The notes under the pieces are model-generated. The model saw nothing but the letters and a program-made list of their open reading frames with translations, was not told where the DNA came from and did no database searches. The translations under genes and the position numbers were made by a program. A DNA stretch of 64,000 nucleotides from Glossina fuscipes (taxonomy: Eukaryota; Arthropoda; Insecta; Diptera; Glossinidae). The stretch spans positions 431,106 through 495,105 of the forward strand of contig NW_023998455.1 of the NCBI RefSeq assembly GCF_014805625.2, in the 5' to 3' direction. Positions 61,080-64,000 of the stretch are shown one piece after another (within the stretch, counting starts at the first letter, position 1; every line of letters starts with the position of its first letter).

Positions 61080-61400
61080 CATTTTAATATGTGAAAGCAG
61101 AAGTGGTATCAGATTACGTCGCAGTACGGCCGTGTCCTTCAACCTATTTGGATCAACTTCAATGCCAAGATCCGTTCAAGAACTTTGAATATTTCTGCCA
61201 AATTTGAAGTAAATTGGTGAAATTTTACGACCAGAAGACATTATAAGGTCAAACTGACACACAGACCAACACTCTTAAATCGGTTGCAATCGGTTTGATA
61301 ACGATGAAGAATATATCCTTTTTGGACTCTTTGAAGCTTCCTTCTGCATATTGCAAACATTTTGACAAAGTCCATATACCGTCCGTTTCTTGAGTATGAT
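61080..61400 (-). repeat. Possible dispersed repeat of a related type
   Basis: Contains aaattggtgaaattttacga, cagaagacattataaggtca and aactgacacacagaccaac, then a cttaaatcggttgcaatcgg segment and a cttctgcatattgcaaac segment. The layout recalls a reversed D1 copy, but many blocks differ. Assignment is tentative. Confidence 0.3.
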
Positions 61401-63335
61401 TATAAAAACATCTTGAAAATGCTACATGAAATAATCAAAAAATTTAACTTCAAATGACCTCCACAACCTTGTTACGTTAAGGTTAGATTTAACTAAGCAT
61501 TGCATGGGAATAACATAAAAATCTGGCAAACGCAAAACTGATCCCGGGTAAAAGAAAGAATAGTTACGGATGATCTGTCAGAAAACTATTTCGGAAAAGT
61601 TGCTTTAATTTCATTATGCATCGTAAACCATTCTTAATCATTCTACCCATGGATATATACAAATATGTGCACACATGCATACACACATCCGTACATGTAG
61701 ACATGTATACACATATGTATGTAAAATTTTCATTTTTTTCTTTTTTTTTTTCTTTCTCTATTACGAGCAAAAAAAGAAAGTTCGTTTGCCGCTTAGCTTT
61801 TATTTTTAGTGCCAGCTATAGTCAGCATTCAAATGGATGTAATATCCTTTGCAGTAGAAAGATTTTCTTTTCTCTTTTTTTTTTGTTTTATTTATTACTT
61901 GTATGCATAAATGCTTTTTATGCTTTAGATTATATTTTATCGCCTTCAATAACAATGAAATTCAAAAAATTAGTTTATTATAATCTGTTTTTTCTTCTTC
62001 TTCTTTTTTTTTTCTTTTTTTTTTGAGATGTTTTTACTTGCATTTATATGCAAGAATTGTTTTGTGTGCGTGTGCGTGTGTTATATTAGTAAAGAGAGAG
62101 AGAGCTCTAATTAGTTATTTCCGTTGTTTTTTTCTTTTTTTTTAATTTCTGCTAACACATCATCAACATACATAATGGTATATAATTTTATTAAAATAGC
62201 TGAAGGTGTCAAAAGCTTATTATAAATGTTTTCTTTCTTTTTTTTTTTTTTTTTTGCTTTCTTTCTTTCCTTCTCACTCAGTTGCTCTTCTTTCGCATAA
62301 GCGCATAAACGTATGCTTCTAGACTATGCACATAAAAATTATAACAATTTTAAGTGAGACTAAACACTTTATAGGCATCTATATGCTATATATATATATA
62401 ATATATATATATAGGTACATCTGTGTTAATCTATACACACACAAATTAACACTTATTCGCTTATGTACGAGGTATAGTATATGCTTGCCTTTGCTTATTA
62501 TGCATATTAGCAAAATCCTTCCGTTTAAAGTGCATATATGCGCTACGTAACGTAGTTATATATATGCATGAAGACAATACACATGTGTGTGTGTGTTTGC
62601 ATTTATGAACATTCCTACCTAAACTTATGAAAATGTAAGCAAAGTACACTCTGTATTGCGTTTTAATATGTTTATGTAGTTATGTGTGTGTGTGTGTGCA
62701 TGTGTGTGTGTGTGTATGTCAGTATATGCTTCTATACCTTTTTACACCTTAGCATACACATAAAGCTCACAGAAACATTGTGGTATACGAGGCATGTTTG
62801 TCATATACGTGAAGGCAAATGACAATTGTATTTATAAACTGCTTTTCAAGTCTCTCTCTCTTTCTCTCTCTCTATCTCTCTCTCTCTCTCACTTTATCTC
62901 TCTCGTTCTCTGTCCATCCCTTTCTTTCTACTTACACTTCCATATGGTTTTCTGCCAATGAGTATATGATAAAGATTGTTGTTCTTTTTTCTTTTTTTTT
63001 TTGTCTTTCAATACACACAAGTGTTATATTCTAAGGTTTGGAAATAATTGTTTGTCAATTGCTTTTGCTTTTCTTTTTTTTTCTTTTCTTTTTTTGCTTG
63101 CATCACGTACGAAGAGTTGGAGGTATTTTAAGCTTTCTACAACATATGTAACACTCAGTCACAATTAACGAAACATACTGGAATTAAGCAATGAAATTAA
63201 AATTCATTCTGCTTGTAATTGGATCTTGAAAAGATCAGCAAAAATTCAGTTTGAGTTTGAATATTTTTTAAAATTTCAAGGGCATTCTTTGGCTTATATA
63301 AAATTTGAAAATATTTAATTTAATGTCCATCACCG
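61401..63335. other. Intronic sequence dense in simple repeats
   Basis: Poly-T blocks (61740-61751, 62234-62255), TA run (62388-62413), TG run (62683-62716) and a long TC tract (62850-62904). No gene supported; phenylalanine- and serine-rich open frames are products of these tracts. Confidence 0.6.
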
Positions 63336-63640
63336 AGGGATAAGAAGGGTATATTAATTTTGTTAAAATGTTTGCAACATTCAGAAAAAAACTTCAGAAA
63401 TCCTATAAAATGTATATTTAATTCTAAGCCAATGTCAATATGTCCGTCCGTCCGTCCAATCTGTATGGTAATAATTCTGTGGTCGCAAAAATGAAGGCGT
63501 CGTCTTCAAATTCGGCAAAAACGTTGGGAATTCTTGCAAGGTATTGTAGCAAGGTCCTGGTTCGTATTGAAAATGAGGCAAATCGGCCAAAAACCACGAC
63601 TGAGATTCCCTTTGTTTTCAAAAGCAAAAATCATTTTGTT
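63336..63640 (+). repeat. Dispersed repeat of the tccgtccgtccg type
   Basis: Begins agaagggtatattaattttg and carries gtttgcaacattcag, ctataaaatgtatattt and tatgtccgtccgtccgtcc. This order (gggtatattaattttgt, gcaacac.cag, tataaa.tatatat, then tccgtc repeats) is one I recall as common in calyptrate and other fly introns. The minus-strand open frame across it is incidental. Confidence 0.6.
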
Positions 63641-64000
63641 TTTTCACTTATAAACTACAATGGATACAGGTACAAGTAGTGCGTGATAAGAGACAACGTC
63701 ACCTCCATTTCTTTTGCAATTGACCAACAAGAAACACTGAAGAAATGAAGTTATGCGAAAGGTTTTGTGAAATTCCCTGAAATTTTGCTCAATTGCGCGC
63801 TCACATACCCCGCTGATTATTTTTCTTGAACTAGTGAAACGATAGAAGCTTGCATGTATAAACTGTGAGTGGTCTTGCAACAACCGCCACGCCTACACAA
63901 ACTTATGAGTGATTTTTTTTCACTTTTTTGATTTTTTCTATTTCTTACTCTTGTTGAAAGTTATTCTGTACATTCCTTATAAGACGATATATTAATTATC

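Larger units (their letters stand above)
56003..64000 (+). other. pros: pros intron, left part, continues past the window
   Basis: Begins gtaagtac directly after the homeodomain exon. I scanned it for the rest of the Homeo-Prospero domain (EFYYIQMEKY and the following Prospero domain) and found none, so the intron is longer than 8 kb. It contains dispersed repeats, microsatellites and a decayed minus-strand coding relic. Confidence 0.75.

Noticed and set aside
61616..62026. 136-codon plus-strand open frame
   Set aside because: T-rich simple sequence and a CA/TA tract explain it. No recognisable domain.
64..64000. CRISPR array, operon or other prokaryotic system
   Set aside because: The DNA is clearly from an insect nuclear genome, and the tandem repeats lack spacer-repeat regularity.

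Overview
This window is AT-rich, repeat-laden nuclear DNA from a fly (Diptera). It contains two recognisable protein-coding loci, both on the + strand. The first is a single-exon gene for a divergent Na+/K+-ATPase beta-subunit-like protein (5016-5987). The second is the main part of prospero (pros), the homeodomain neuroblast and neural fate factor, seen as one very large exon (49438-54857) and a short downstream exon carrying the first part of the homeodomain (55817-56002). The rest of the Homeo-Prospero domain is not found, so the next intron runs off the right edge. The organism is inferred from the near-identical fly Prospero homeodomain, the glutamine and asparagine runs typical of fly transcription factors, and dispersed repeats carrying a tccgtctgtccg core seen in many fly introns. 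A calyptrate fly such as tsetse or a muscid is my best guess, but species cannot be fixed from the sequence.

Layout. 1-5015: non-coding sequence with a 249-bp tandem array of tRNA-like (SINE-type) units at about 1716-2335 and one dispersed repeat. 5016-5987: the beta-subunit-like gene. 6000-47300: about 41 kb with no confident gene. It holds many microsatellites, about a dozen copies of one dispersed repeat family on both strands, several decayed minisatellites (about 35-bp, 114-bp, 115-bp and 118-bp units) and two dead LINE fragments (R1-like near 6.3-6.6 kb, jockey-like near 33.8-34.3 kb). This desert is probably pros upstream or regulatory DNA and possibly a long 5' intron. A strong splice acceptor at 47377 may open the pros leader exon. 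47378-49437: A- and CAA-rich pros leader. 49438-56002: pros coding exons. 56003-64000: start of a long pros intron with more dispersed repeats and a decayed, unidentified minus-strand coding relic near 57.9-58.5 kb.

The most interesting feature is the intron between the two pros exons. In Drosophila it is a twintron, a U2-type intron nested in a U12-type (AT-AC) intron, which produces Pros-L and Pros-S. Here the U2-type donor and acceptor and a purine-rich element are present. Each of the three U12 signals (donor, branch point, 3' end) differs from consensus by one base, and each difference lies at the third position of a codon and does not change the amino acid. This looks like silent decay, or drift, of the U12 pathway in this species, and RNA data could test it.
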